DNA of 64,000 bases from Polytrichum commune (lineage: Eukaryota > Streptophyta > Polytrichopsida > Polytrichales > Polytrichaceae), in NCBI GenBank assembly GCA_950295325.1, contig OX485807.1, forward strand, positions 17,017,001 to 17,081,000, read 5' to 3'. The notes beneath the pieces are model-generated. The model did not search any database and was not told the DNA's origin. It saw nothing but the letters and a program-made list of their open reading frames with translations. This document shows positions 33,570 through 45,401 of the stretch, in pieces (within the stretch, counting starts at the first letter, position 1; the number at the start of each line of letters is the position of its first letter). The translations under genes and the position numbers were made by a program.

Positions 33570-36500
33570 CTGCACAAAATCCAAACAGAAAAATGAAGAA
33601 AAAATTTGTAAAATTGCTAGAAATGATACTTAGAAAAAAATTTACATATCTCAAGGCATGTCCTGCTTTGAGCTTTACTACTAATCCAGTACACTATAGA
33701 AGCATTAATTTCCAAAAATGGTCCCCTGGAAAAATGATCGATGAATAGTACCTTAATGAAAGTGCGTTGAGGAGCAGGAGGCATTCCTGGCCAGGATGCG
33801 TTCCTCGGAAACATTCCACTCTCATCAAGACCTACAGCATTCATGGCTGGAAGGTCAGGTGTGGCAGGAGGACAATATTGCCCCTGAAGCATGGGATTTC
33901 CTGTGTACCGGCTCTGAGTGTCCTTGGCTTTAGCAAATGCATGTGGATGGAGATTTGTTGCAGGGTTTGCACCCAACGGCTGATCAATAGATACTCCAAA
34001 CAGAAAATGCCGGTCTGACTGCACAGAATCTTGTTCCTGACCATTATCTCGATACATGAACGACGATGATGGTAAAGGTATCCCTGTCAAAGACTGCTCA
34101 CTCTGCTGAGGTAGAGAGAAGGAGCTAGAGACTCTTGAGGTGGGTGAAGTCTCCAAATGGCCAATGCGGGAAACCACATCAGGTTGGACTTGATCTCGAA
34201 TGGGCTGAAACCAAGGTTGAGATGAGACCTGCCACATCAAGGCAGCTGATTTTAATCCAAAACGAACCGTCATGAGTCAGGAAAGCAACACTACAATACA
34301 ATAATAACTCACACCAGAAATCATTTTCAGAAAATCTCTACTACAAACAAGTACCTGGGGCTCCCGCGCCACAACACTGGCCCCTTGCAAGATGGAGCCT
34401 GACTGGCTCTGTTGACTACTTGGATTGGGCCGCATTATGTGGTTTAATGGACCACTTTCAATAGAACATCCAATATGAGTTCTTCCCAACATGGAATGAA
34501 GTGGAACAGTCCCTGAAACAGAGCGAGATGGCATGTGGATATCAGCTTCACTGTAGACTTGTGGCATGTTCACACCTACATCCAAAGGAGACTGAGGTCT
34601 ACTTGATGCAAGTTGGAGGAGTGGCCCTGGAGAATCCGAAATAGTCTGCATGAATTGCTGACTTTGGTGTTGTTGAACTTGAGGTGTTTGCAAGTGATAC
34701 TGCAGTTGTGGGGCTGATACAGAGGGCTGAGTATGGGAAATTGAGAGCTTGGAAGAATCTACATTGCGAATGTCTCGGAGAGCTGCTGCAGCCATTGCTC
34801 GGTAGTACTCATTATCCTGAGTTGGTAGACCAGTCTCTGGCCTATGCTGGGGTCTTATCCAAGAGTCCATAGGTAGACCGCGCAGATGCAGTCCCCCAAG
34901 TGCATCACCACCATCCTCTCTCATCCATATTGGTGACCTCTTCATCAGTGACTCCATGTCCTCCTCTCCTGGATACACATTTCCTAGAAAGGATTAGCAG
35001 TGCTCTTCAGCAATCACCTCATCAATGAAATGTTAAGCCAGATGGTTTACACTCTGAAGGAAAGAAGTTTAAGGTATTCTATAGCTTTTTTAAGATTACA
35101 GTTATGCGCTCACCTTGTCCTCCACGAGATCGTTTGGCTCTCATTGCAAAAGGAGGACACAAAAGAAAGGGCGTTGTCAATGGTTCTATCTCCCACAATG
35201 AAACTCGTTGCTGTCTCTCCCCTGCAGTGGATTCATCCCATCCAACCTGCCAATTGCACAGAAATCAACATCCTTCAGGCACTTTACATGTAATGGCAAA
35301 ACCACTATAATTGTGCTATCACAAGTTATGTGCTTCAAAATGACGGGATCATTAAGACCCAGAAAATCCTTCAAATAGACAACATGACTGATGGGCAATG
35401 TCAGAAATGTGCATAACCATAACCACCAAGCCTCCACCAATTCAGGTCTATGAGATTAGACTACCTTCAAGGAGCGCCAATGTGAGTTTGGCCACCTGAT
35501 TGGATCTAGGTCCCCTAATCCAGTAATTGTGCCCATATATCTGCAGACAAGACAATTATGTCAACACAACCTCAGTATCACCTGACAGGATAACCACATA
35601 TATCAATCTAGTTATGTAGATACCCACTGCAAACAAAACCAAAAGAAATGAGCAATTCACCTTCGCACACTTGACTCTTCGGTCTCAAACACCATTCGAA
35701 AGCGCATTCCAACTGAAACTTGCAAGTTGTAGACAGCTTTCTGATACTTTGCAACAGGAATGACAAACTCTGATGGGCTTTGCCTGAAAAATAAACCAGA
35801 TAACAATTAATAATAAAAAATAGCTGGAAATTTTGATAATACGACCATGAGCCCAATGCCAAAGATCATCCAGCTTTGAAGTCCCACTGATCTGCTTGCA
35901 CCAATCCACACAATCCCCTCCACTGCAACAAGAGTTATGTATGCAGTCAGCAGTGGAAATAGTACCTTGGATTGTAGAAGATGGTGAATCTACTATTTGT
36001 TGCTGCTGCATGGTTTGCAGCTGCAAGGACCCCAATGTGCATGCTATCACTGGACAAAACTGAAGAAGGCATGACCATCTGCTGCCTATTTTGCCTCCTG
36101 ATGCCAAGCTGTAATTGACCTTTGTCATCCCTACCCATCAGGACAAATTATTAGTAGAACACTCAATAGCACTAATCTGTCACAAGATATGCTATTCAAT
36201 GATTATCTCATTTTATGAACTTAATACCCTGCCCAGACAATTGTAATCCAATCCTCAAATGATACTAAAATGGCATTATTGGCCAACCTGATGAACAAAA
36301 CAGCATCACCAGCTTGAAGCCTTTTGGCACTCACAAAAACACTCCACCCTGTTGTTAGTAGATGCCTTCGAGGTTGGCCTGCAGAAAGGACATATCAGAA
36401 ATGTCAACCGATTTCTTGCAGAAAATGCCTCTATCCATGTAACATGCCAAACTACAACCAGTCAATAAAGTGAACTAAGATCTCCCTGCCAAAGTGGGGC

Positions 36501-39301
36501 CCAGCTGTACTTCACTCAGACTCTTGGCCCCTAATCTGGAGAGACAAGACTGCAGATATTCCATGAAAAAAACCCGTTCTGAATATGATTGTACCTCGGT
36601 AAATATGTCGAAAATGCCATTCCTGATCGTGCAGGTCCCTCGCTACAAGCTCTTGAGCTGGTGGCTGCTGATTGTAGTCCTGTGCAAGCACATCAAAGTC
36701 CAATCTTGTAAGAGAACAAGGACTTCAGAAAACCTTAATGATTCAAAGCATGAAAAGCATTTGACCTACACACTCAATATGTACATGAAGAAGTACCAGA
36801 GTAGGAAAAACTTTCTCGGCAGCACGTCGTGGAATGGAAAAGCCACCGTGTGTACTTGTGTCACTAGCCGTCAAAGTTTTGCAGAAGTACTCAGTCGGCT
36901 GCTTGCTGCGAACTCCATAATCCGGAGCTAGTAGTGTTTCCTTCTCAGTCTGGACATGCACATGTCCACAAGCAAGTCATAAGACAGTGTGACGCAAAAT
37001 TTAGTAAGTCTCTCAAAAATGAACAAGCATAGTATAAACTGTGTATGTCCACCACACATCAGAACAAACATATGCACAACAACTCACATTACAACAAACT
37101 TTGCACCCTCATTTCACATTTTTCCTACACCCAATCACAATATAACCATTTAATCTGATCGGCAATTCTGAAAACTCACAGCAGCAGGTACTGGTATCAG
37201 GGTCATCTGTGCATAAACTTCATCCGTCTCAACATCCGCCTGAAAAATAGCATAGAGTGATTAAATAAAATGCCTGCAAAAGCACTCACTACTATACATG
37301 TGGGCACTAGGAAGACCTTATATCATGTGGTCAATTCGATCCAGTACCATTAGGACAAAGCTTTCTGAAACAACAGAACTTAACCCTTCAATTCAAGTCA
37401 ATTTCAATTGACCAAGCTGCCATTTAGTTTTCCCATGTAGCATACTATGCACTCACCCAAACTGGGCAACCCATAATGAACTAGATTCTCCTCCACACTA
37501 ATTTTATTTCCACAAATCCCAGTATGATTTCACAAAATGCACCATCAGGAGGTTCATAAACTTAATCCCTAGGCAGTTATGATATCTCTTCTACGTTGTA
37601 GCTCACACACCCATTGATTTTGATAATAATCAGTTCCTATTAAAAGAATAGGTTTGTGCAATGATCCATCTTCAAGTGGATCTCCTCCTTCACTTCCAGG
37701 ACTTTATGGAGGACCTTTGCATAAAGGAAGGAGGCATCTATTTCCTGCTGTCATATGGTAAAGGAGGGAGCCTACAGCTGCACCAGGCTACCTCTGCCTT
37801 GAAAGACCCCATACCACCAAGCCCACACATGGGTGTCACGAAGTAATTTTTGGCATCCATTGAGTGTTTGAAGTAATTCTCTAACATTCCCTAACATTTG
37901 TTGGGTAATGCAGCTCCAAGGGTGTCTTACATCATGGAGGTGGTAATGAGCTATTTAAGTGTCCATATGATGTGTTCACTTGGACATCTTTGCATTCAAT
38001 AGTAAGACATTCAGGACCACATATGCCTTAGATGCATGCCCTAGACATCCATACATGATGCATAAAGCACGATAACTTGTCCCAACTCAGATTTTAACTA
38101 GTACACATACACTAATCATACAACCAAGTGACTGAACAACCAACACTATGCAGACTTACATGTAAAGTGACATTATCAAGTAAGCAGATGAGTCGTGATG
38201 GAAGGCTGGGATAGTTTGGGATGTGCGCATCAGCCTCTTTCTGTGTCGATGCTGCCACCTGGTTACACAATTTCAAAATTTGGTAAGCTGATCAAGCTTG
38301 GATATCCAGACTGGCCCGAGGGTCATTCTCTAGCACCACAATTTACTGTTTGAACTACACTGTGAAGCAGTCAGTGAATTAGAAGCGCACCTGTTCTGTG
38401 TGGCCCTGGGGAAAGTACACCACTCGGCTCCCCACAGGAGGCAGTGAAACCAAGGGACCAGCACATGCATGCCAGAGCTCTGAGTTTAAACTCCTCCTTT
38501 CCACTGCAAGAAGTTCACATACATCAGCACAGCTGCTCTTGCGTGTTCTTTTTCTCAAAGCTATAGAGCCATACCAATGCAGTTATCTAGTATAGTGTGC
38601 AGTAATTGAAAAGACCAAAATCGATCTATAAATACATTTAAGGTTTCAAATTCAGATGTATTTGATGACTTCTCTAGAGTAAATTGAGGTTGTGGCATAA
38701 AGGATCTCTGCCCCAACAAGAAACTAGTGGCAATTCAATGTAAAGAGAGAATGATATTAGCACAGGCTACATAATTTTCCAAAAAAATCAAAATTAATGT
38801 CACCCACTCTCATAAATGCCCAGCTATCTCCACTCCTGCACTATACTGACAAATCGGTGTAATCCCCTGCCAAACCTACATTATCCTATGCACAAACCTT
38901 TCAATTCCATGCATAGCTTAACAAAAGTTGAATGCAAGTTGTCAACATTTTAGGATACCATAGTCTCACAAGCACATTCTCTTCCTGATACAATTATCCA
39001 GAACTAAGATACTCTATTAAAAATGGATGACTACCATGTCAATCTCACTATAAGACATCGGTTATATTCTACTAATTTTGTGTAATTCACATGCGTGCTC
39101 AATGTAGAAGCACACGCACTGAAAGGTCCTACAACAAAATAATTTACAGAAAGATGCTGCAAAAACCAAAAGGTATTGTGGATAATATTCCAAACTACAG
39201 TGTGTAATTTGACCTCCATGGAAGGTAAAAGCCAACATAGTTTGATATTCAATACCTTGATCCATTTGTTGAGGTGCAGACCCCAAGGTAGGGAGCCTCA
39301 T
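32943..39301 (-). CDS. ARF: Class-A auxin response factor, 15 coding exons, 875 aa
   Basis: Nuclear transcription factor that binds TGTCTC-type auxin response elements and is held in check by Aux/IAA proteins. Coding exons (high to low): 39256-39301, 38391-38503, 38160-38258, 37180-37239, 36797-36949, 36595-36679, 36288-36378, 35966-36130, 35661-35783, 35465-35540, 35114-35246, 34355-34983, 33752-34228, 33379-33569, 32943-33129. All junctions are GT-AG and in phase, giving 876 codons including the stop. Residues 17-53 carry [20 protein letters not shown]3 is about 128-229; the ARF/dimerisation domain reaches about 340; the middle region is moderately Gln/Ser/Pro-rich (338-745); PB1 is about 747-840. 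An intact PB1 and a non-repressor middle region point to the activator (ARF5/7/19, ARF6/8) group. Start: MRLPTLGS is family-like, but another in-frame ATG lies 18 bases upstream (39319). Intron 5 also offers an upstream AG that would break the frame. Confidence 0.95.
33752..34983 (-). other. Exons encoding the ARF middle region
   Basis: Two large exons (12 and 13) encode residues of about 382-750. The start [19 protein letters not shown] parallels the M-K-R and W block that follows the dimerisation domain in activator ARFs. [15 protein letters not shown] and a Gln cluster ([12 protein letters not shown]) follow. I saw no EAR-type LxLxL repression motif. Confidence 0.8.
35966..36949 (-). other. 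Exons encoding the ARF B3 DNA-binding domain
   Basis: Exons 5-8 encode [21 protein letters not shown], then VFPTL joined to [23 protein letters not shown] joined to [19 protein letters not shown], and [17 protein letters not shown]. These include the B3 base-contacting segments known from ARF structures (THGGFS and the RGQPRRH loop). Nothing in the domain looks damaged. Confidence 0.9.
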
Positions 39302-39775
39302 CGAAGTAGATTGATACATATAATTCTTATGCAACTATTGGACACCGCTGATGTAGCAGCTTAAAAATCCAGCGACTATAAATGCCGAGCTAAAACCTCA
39401 ATTTTTTTCTCCTTCTAATTCTTCACAATGAGGCCTTTCCCTGTTGCAAATTGCTGAATTCTACATCTTTTCACTCCTGGCATCACTTCCATCTCCATTT
39501 GCCTTTCTGGTTGCTGTGAAGACACACTCGCATGCATCCCAAGATGCCCCGTGGTAAAAAAGCTAGTCACCACTCCTCCACATTGGCTGTTAGCCTGTCT
39601 CCTTAGCAGCATCACCTGTACCCAAAAAATTGACCTAAAGCAACTTCAGTGTTTCTTCCTCCAAGGAGCCTCAACCCTCCACTTCTTTCAGCCCCGCTTG
39701 CCTCCACATCAAGAGGAGCTGAACCCAGTAAACCCCTACCACATTCTAGCTGTACTCTATGTTTAGTCGACAAAT

Positions 39776-39808
<33 letters not shown>

Positions 39809-41760
39809 TCCTATCATATCACAAACATCATGAAGTCAACAAACAGAGTATAAGGTCGAATAAGAAGACACATGTTATCACATACACAGTAGCTTCAAGG
39901 GGCTCATCACACATCACATTACCATGTCCCAGCTCACAGTCCTATAAACAGCGTGCTCCTACGAGCTCTAGGACATCAAAATTGTCGAGAGCTCGTATTA
40001 ATTCTAGGTTTTCTAGGTGGAGCAAGCCCACTACTGCTGTCAGGATGAAAGTGGCTAGGAAAATCGACACGGTACTCCAACCGGTACGCAGCCAGGACGC
40101 AAATCTAGCAGGAAGGCAGATGCACGCAGGCTAGATGTATGAAGGAACGTATGCCAAATGCACGGAAACAAACAACAAGGGCTTTTTCAGCTCAAACCGT
40201 TTCCGTATCTCACATCACGGTGGACGGGAGTTTACATGAGCAGCCCGTAGGTTGGAGGATCTGCACATGAAAAAGAGGGAAACGACGAAAGGCTTCTTTG
40301 CCACTTCCAAGTTCTTCACCTTCTCACTGACCGATTCAAGGAAGAGAGGGCTATCTATCACGCAAGCTACAGGCGCGGTGAGAAAAGTCAAAGTACAGGG
40401 AGAGTTTATCGTTATGGTTGTCGTTGGAAGAGCATGGAAGTTCTCAGGTGGTCAGTCTGTGGAACTCCGAGCCAGCCGCCAAACTTCCTCCCCTTGTTCC
40501 TCGTCAGCCTGGTTAGCGGAGAATGACGAATCAAGAAGTTAGCTAGGCACGACGAACGGCGTAGTCATGATCTCTGTCTGTCACGTTCATCAACACAGAA
40601 CAGAGACTCCCCTGCCTCCTACTCTCCGACAAGCCAGCCACCATGAATAGTCGTCTTCGTCTTCCTAAACCACATGGTAATAGGATCGCACCGCACGGTA
40701 AGCTGACTGACTACCTACCTATATACAATGCCTCCACGAGGATGCAACAGCACGCAAGCAAGCATCCTTGGAGCTTCAAATCGTGCCTCCAGCCTCCCTT
40801 CTCTCTCACAAATCCGTTCCCCCGTCTGCTTAGACTAGCCAGCTCTCCTAACCCCACGGTCACACAACTCTCTCGCAAGACCCCCCCCCCCCCTCCCCTC
40901 CTCCTTTCTCCCCTCCTCTCCTCTCCTCTCCTCTCCTCGCTGGATCGCCTAGCAGAACTACAAAGGAAGCAAAGAATCAACCACGAACACAGCCATTTCA
41001 AAGAAGACTACCGCAACCAAGGCGGCCGCAACCACACGTTGATGAGCTTCCACTCCACTCCACTCCACTCCAAGCTCCTCCGACAGCAGCAAGCCACTAG
41101 CAATCCTAACCCTGCTTCCTGCTTCCTGCTTCCTAGCTAACTTAACCCTCCCGTACCCCATGAGCCGCAGCGACCAAGCCTGCAGCCGCTCTGACAGGCC
41201 GGGCAATCATGGAATAATAAGGCCAAGTAGGTTAAGAACGCGTTAGATGACTTGGACACGACCACCGCGCGTTCACGGCAGCTGGCGGCAGCCACAGTCC
41301 AAGGGGCACAAGTGTCTCGAGGAGGAGGGACTCGGGAGCGCAACCGGACCTTACAACAGACAACAGACAGCCAGCCTCCCTTGATGACACTCCTCGCATC
41401 CACCGCATGCTCCGATGAGCCGACGACGTTAAGTTTCCTCGAACCTCCCCTCCCCGCCCGCCCGCTCGCGCGCGATGCCCTGCCCTGCCCTGCCCTGCCG
41501 CTGGGGTTTCACGGAGCCGCCGAACCAAATGAACAACCACCACCACCACCACAAGAACAACAATAAGACGAACCAGAACCAGCAGCAGCAGAAGAAGAAG
41601 AAGAAGAAGAAGAAGACGAGGACGAGCCAACCAGCCAGCCAGCCAGCTTGCACCGAGCATCGACAGCCCTGCTTCGATCGCGGAGACCCTTGCAGAACAG
41701 GAGAAGAAGGGGAAAAAAAATGAAAAGGAAAAGAGTATACGGAGGAGCTAGGGCCCTTTG
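39302..41760 (-). promoter_or_regulatory. Probable ARF 5' leader and promoter
   Basis: No other gene begins here, and base composition changes sharply to GC-rich between about 40500 and 41850. On the minus strand it shows leader-like simple repeats: TTC and TGC trinucleotide runs (41580-41620), GGCT repeats (41630-41650), GGTGGT (41540) and GGAGAGGAGAGG (40920). Two TGTCTC auxin response cores lie on the plus strand at 39596-39601 and 41313-41318. Class-A ARF genes usually have long leaders with upstream ORFs; several short minus-strand frames here could be such. The start site and any leader intron cannot be fixed from sequence. A TATA-like GTATATAGG on the minus strand near 40722 is one candidate. 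Confidence 0.45.
40881..40893 (+). repeat. C13 tract followed by CTCCT repeats
   Basis: Thirteen C in a row, then a polypyrimidine run with CCTCT units to about 40938. Read from the minus strand this is a GA-rich element of the kind found in plant promoters and leaders. Confidence 0.85.
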
Positions 41761-42065
41761 TAGGAGCGACCCGGTGCCGGGCACCCGTCTGCCGGCTAAG
41801 GCCCCTGTTGGCCGGGTACTAGGGGGCTAGGCGTAGGGTGGTCGTCGGGGAGTGGCTCGTAGGGCTGTCTGGGGACAGACCAGGGTAATAAACTTTATGG
41901 AGCCTCCCCAGCGCTTTGGGGTGGGCCCCACGCCTGCTCTTGGTCCCCTCTTTACCCCCCCTTGCCTACTTTAGGGAGTATATTGGGGAGTATTTTATCA
42001 TTGACCTTGTGTATACGCGTACGGTGGTGTATATAGTGGGTGTGTGGTTTAGTGTGTAGTGTGTA

Positions 42066-42431
42066 CTCCACTAAACCACCATCATAGTTTAGTGACACGT
42101 TCACTAAACCATCGTAGTTAGTGACACCCATTCTAAATGTGAACCTAACGTTACTCGTTAGTCCTTGTATAATGCATTTACAATGCCGCCATCGTTGCCG
42201 CTTGTTGAGTGATTTTTCATCCAAAAGTCAACCATCCGTGACAATATTTCATCATTGAATTGTGGGAATGGAGAATACACCCAAGTTTGTTTCGATAATG
42301 AGCGTGGATTTCATCCGAATTTCAATTGTCCATGGCAATACGTGCGACCTTATTCACACGAGGTGTCATTAGAGAAGTCGCCACGATGACGTAAATTATC
42401 ATACGACACTTTGTACAGTAGTTTAGTGTAG
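42066..42431. mobile_element. CTACACTAAA-family element
   Basis: Ends CTCCACTAAAC and GTTTAGTGTAG, with TGTGTA immediately outside on both sides (42060-42065 and 42432-42437) as a likely 6-bp duplication. Internal sequence matches the right part of the 18.5-kb composite element, for example GTGATTTTTCATCCAAAA at about 42208 and 19302, and GTGTCATTAGA at about 42365 and 19446. Confidence 0.75.
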
Positions 42432-43403
42432 TGTGTACTACTCTGATCATCTCGTTTAGTGAGGGTTGGCTAGTAATGCGTGTGGGAAATTAGCGAAGGC
42501 GATACTAAACCTCTCTACGCTATGGAACTAGAGCCACCGAAAGATCTTCAGTTTTTCAAGTCCAAAGTGTTTTTACCATATTTTGATAAGTAACAAAACC
42601 ACTACATCGTTTTACAACATCTCATATATTCATGAATCACTCGGTAAAAAATCCACCCTCACTAATTTGGATGAGATGTGACCAAATGATAATTCCACAT
42701 GCACTAAACGGGATAGTCCATGTAGTGTGCAATGTGTAGATAGAAACTCCAACCCCTTTCTAACAAAGGTACGCACTATAGAACAGATCATGTTCAAGTA
42801 TAGTCGTAAATGTGTAATGTGTAGGTTATTATTACGGGACCGAAGTTTTATGGCCACCATCGACCACGAGTCCGTGTCTTTCTTGGTGAGGAACTCAATC
42901 ACTTGTAATATTATTAATATTGTTACTATGATTGTTGTGACGATGAGGAGGAGAGTAGTATATGATAGAGTTGATCGTGGAAGGGATAAGTGGAAAGAGT
43001 CGGACCGGTGTGAGTGAGTGGGTGGTCCCCTCTTATTAAACTCACGGAGAGTACGGTCGTAATGGGTATTTTAACACTCGCTTTACTATATGTTAAATTT
43101 AGCATTGGATATCATGCTTGGATGGATTTAGCTGAGGCAGCAATAATATCTAAGCACCACGGTCCACTTCCGTAGTCAATTTGGATTGGAATATGCCACG
43201 GTCCCACCCGTTTACATGGAATCCCCCCTTCACAAGTTGGGCATTTGGGATGGTAAAAAAGGGAAAGCCTAGCTCATTAATCTCGCTCTAATCCGACACA
43301 CGGAAGATGCTCCCACCTTCCCATTCAATGATTGATTCACTTTCATGTGTTACGAGAACCGGGTTCACGAAAAGAAGAAGATAATGCATGTTTTTATTCA
43401 CAA

Positions 43404-43657
43404 ACATCGTTAACCCTTAAAGGACAATGTTGCCCCACTGGCTTGGTATTATTTTGGGTGAATCTTGTTCAAAACTTCTACTCCATTGCACCAAATGGGG
43501 TTTTTCGAATGCCAAATCGAGCACCTTAGCAAGATCTATACTTCTTTAGAATAGAGCCTATGTAAATTAATTGGATAATCATGCTTTAAATGAATTTTAA
43601 AAGATATTTTGCGTGTGGTATCGGGAAAGCATATGTCCTTTAAGGGTTAAGCGATGT
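43404..43657. mobile_element. About 250-bp MITE with TTAACCCTTAAAGGACA ends
   Basis: TTAACCCTTAAAGGACA at 43410 is mirrored by TGTCCTTTAAGGGTTAA ending at 43650. The inversion extends outward through CATCG and CGATG. The interior is AT-rich with no coding capacity. No unambiguous target duplication was seen, so the class is open. Confidence 0.65.
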
Positions 43658-43952
43658 GAAGATTGCTCCGTTTCCTTTCCACCACCATCCCAATCGGTGC
43701 CCGAGGAGGTTTTTGGACATAATCGGTCAAAATCCTAGTGTTTCCAAGTCCCAAGCAGTGACATGTTTTGATCTTTCAGTTTATGTGTTAATTTGAGATG
43801 TATTCTATAGATACATTGACGAACAATACTGAGTATACTTTGAACATGCTCATCTTCAACAGACGACCATGAATAATAATTCACAATCTTTTTTTTCATA
43901 TTTGATAATTGCATATGAAATTGCACAAACATGTGCACATGTATGCAAATTC

Positions 43953-44460
43953 TCACATCACATTGATAGTAAGAAAGTATGTTGCAGAGTCAAATGATAA
44001 ACTATATATAGATAGTATGTTTTGTTCGAGTTGCCTACAAAGTCTTTGGTAATTGGTCCAGTGTCCCCTACTCTTCAACATGACGTTGATTCTTCGTGGC
44101 ATGCTCTCATAGAGCGCTATGCAATCATGTTTGCTGAAGTTGGGATACACCAAACACACACGCTCCCACAATTCCTGGATACTTCTTGGAGGTGTCGTAA
44201 TTTCGTTCAAACGCCATTTGAAAAATGCCTAGAAGTGTTCGATAGGATTCAAATCCAAAGATTGTGCATGCCATTGAAGGGGTTGAAATGGTCGTGATGC
44301 CAACCATTCTTGCATGATCTTGCTTGTGTGCTTGGAATTTTGAAAGACCCACCTACTTGGATCCAGATTGTAGTCATGTATAGTGGACCACAAGAAATTT
44401 TCTAAAATAAATTTGTTCAAATGCCTATCCATCCTACCTTCAATTATGTACTTAGTCTAA
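43953..44460 (-). pseudogene. Tc1/mariner transposase relic (C-terminal half)
   Basis: Three minus-strand frames carry consecutive parts of a Tc1-like DDE transposase. The most N-terminal part reads VFQNSKHTSKIMQEW, then SLDLNPIEHF, the family's third acidic site. The next frame has DTSKKYPG. The last has SIQELWERVCLVY and ALYESMPRRINVMLKSRG, the usual C-terminus. In working enzymes the first block reads as QDN-PKHTS; here the segment with the second catalytic Asp is missing, so the protein cannot be active even without the frameshifts. Terminal repeats were not located. Confidence 0.8.
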
Positions 44461-44499
44461 ATGTGAGGAAACATCCAAGAATATTTTGTGGAATATTGC

Positions 44500-44537
44500 T
44501 AGTCCCATAGAACACTCTTATGGATCTGAATAATGTT
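44500..44537 (+). repeat. Half copy of the 133-bp hairpin MITE
   Basis: AGTCCCATAGAACACTCTTA and the following TGGATCTGAATAATGTT match the right arm of the hairpin at 18719-18758. The left arm is absent. Confidence 0.65.
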
Positions 44538-44620
44538 ATGAGATGTGATTGGGTTGTTATAAGAATAACTTGTGATAAAAAACATTAAAGAACGTATAAG
44601 ATAGTTGCACTTTGTGTGGT

Positions 44621-44875
44621 CTAGTCCAAGATGACCCTAAACTACCGGATGACAGTGGAGAGGTACCCAAATCCGAACGGAAGGGTTGGCGGTTCGATTC
44701 CTAGCTGTGAAATCTTCTCTCTACTTGACCCAAAAAATAAATAAGAGCCCACCCACCGCAAGGTAGGCAATAAACCCCACCCTACACCAAAAAGATCCTT
44801 GAGCAGGGTAGGGTCAACGGGCTCAAATTCAATTTGGATTGCCCAATATTATTATTATTATTATCATTATCATGG
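44621..44875 (+). mobile_element. tRNA-derived SINE, copy 1
   Basis: About 250 bp shared with 49793-50036. It contains a perfect pol III B box, GGTTCGATTCC (44691-44701), with an A-box-like GATGACAGTGG about 40 bp upstream, and ends in an ATT-type simple repeat. Box spacing, length and tail fit a plant tRNA-derived SINE. It starts CTAGTCCAAGATGA. No clear target duplication. Confidence 0.75.
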
Positions 44876-45401
44876 TGCAGTCTCCACAAGTTGTAGGCAT
44901 TTGAGCACAAAAGGATAGTTAAGCTAAGTGCGTTACCAATTTCAAACAAAACATATGAGATTTGAACTTGTTGGTGTTGGTGGCAATGTGAATGTCTCTA
45001 GAAAATTTTCATTGTTCCTCATAGGTATCCTTGAATAGGTTTTTCTTTGCATATGTACCTACGTGTTAGAAACCATAATAGGTCACTCTCCAATATACAA
45101 TCTAACCATGATAATATGACACCTCGACTGTACGACACATTTCTAATCGACCAAACTTTATAGTGTTAATTTACTCCGATAATAGGACTATAATGCTCAT
45201 AATACAACATTATTTGGGCTCGACTTGTCATATAATAGAGGTAATTAATGTGTGTTGATGGTGGGATCCATGTTGGGATCATGGAATACATGGTGAATAC
45301 ATTCAATGGGTTAACTTATCTTAACTCAAGTTAATGGTTTTTTTAAACCTTGGTTTCTAAACAAATGTTGCACTTTTGAGTCTTTTGGGTTTGAATGGAG
45401 G

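Noticed and set aside
36512-36949. Apparent frameshift between ARF exons 5 and 6
   Set aside because: Using the AG after TCTTACAAG breaks the frame, but the AG 35 nt downstream (GCACAG before GACTAC) gives a canonical in-phase junction and family-like sequence, so the gene is intact.
41232-41830. Leu/Val-rich, Ser-rich and Lys-rich frames on both strands
   Set aside because: Products of trinucleotide runs in the presumed ARF leader; no conserved domain. They may at most be upstream ORFs.
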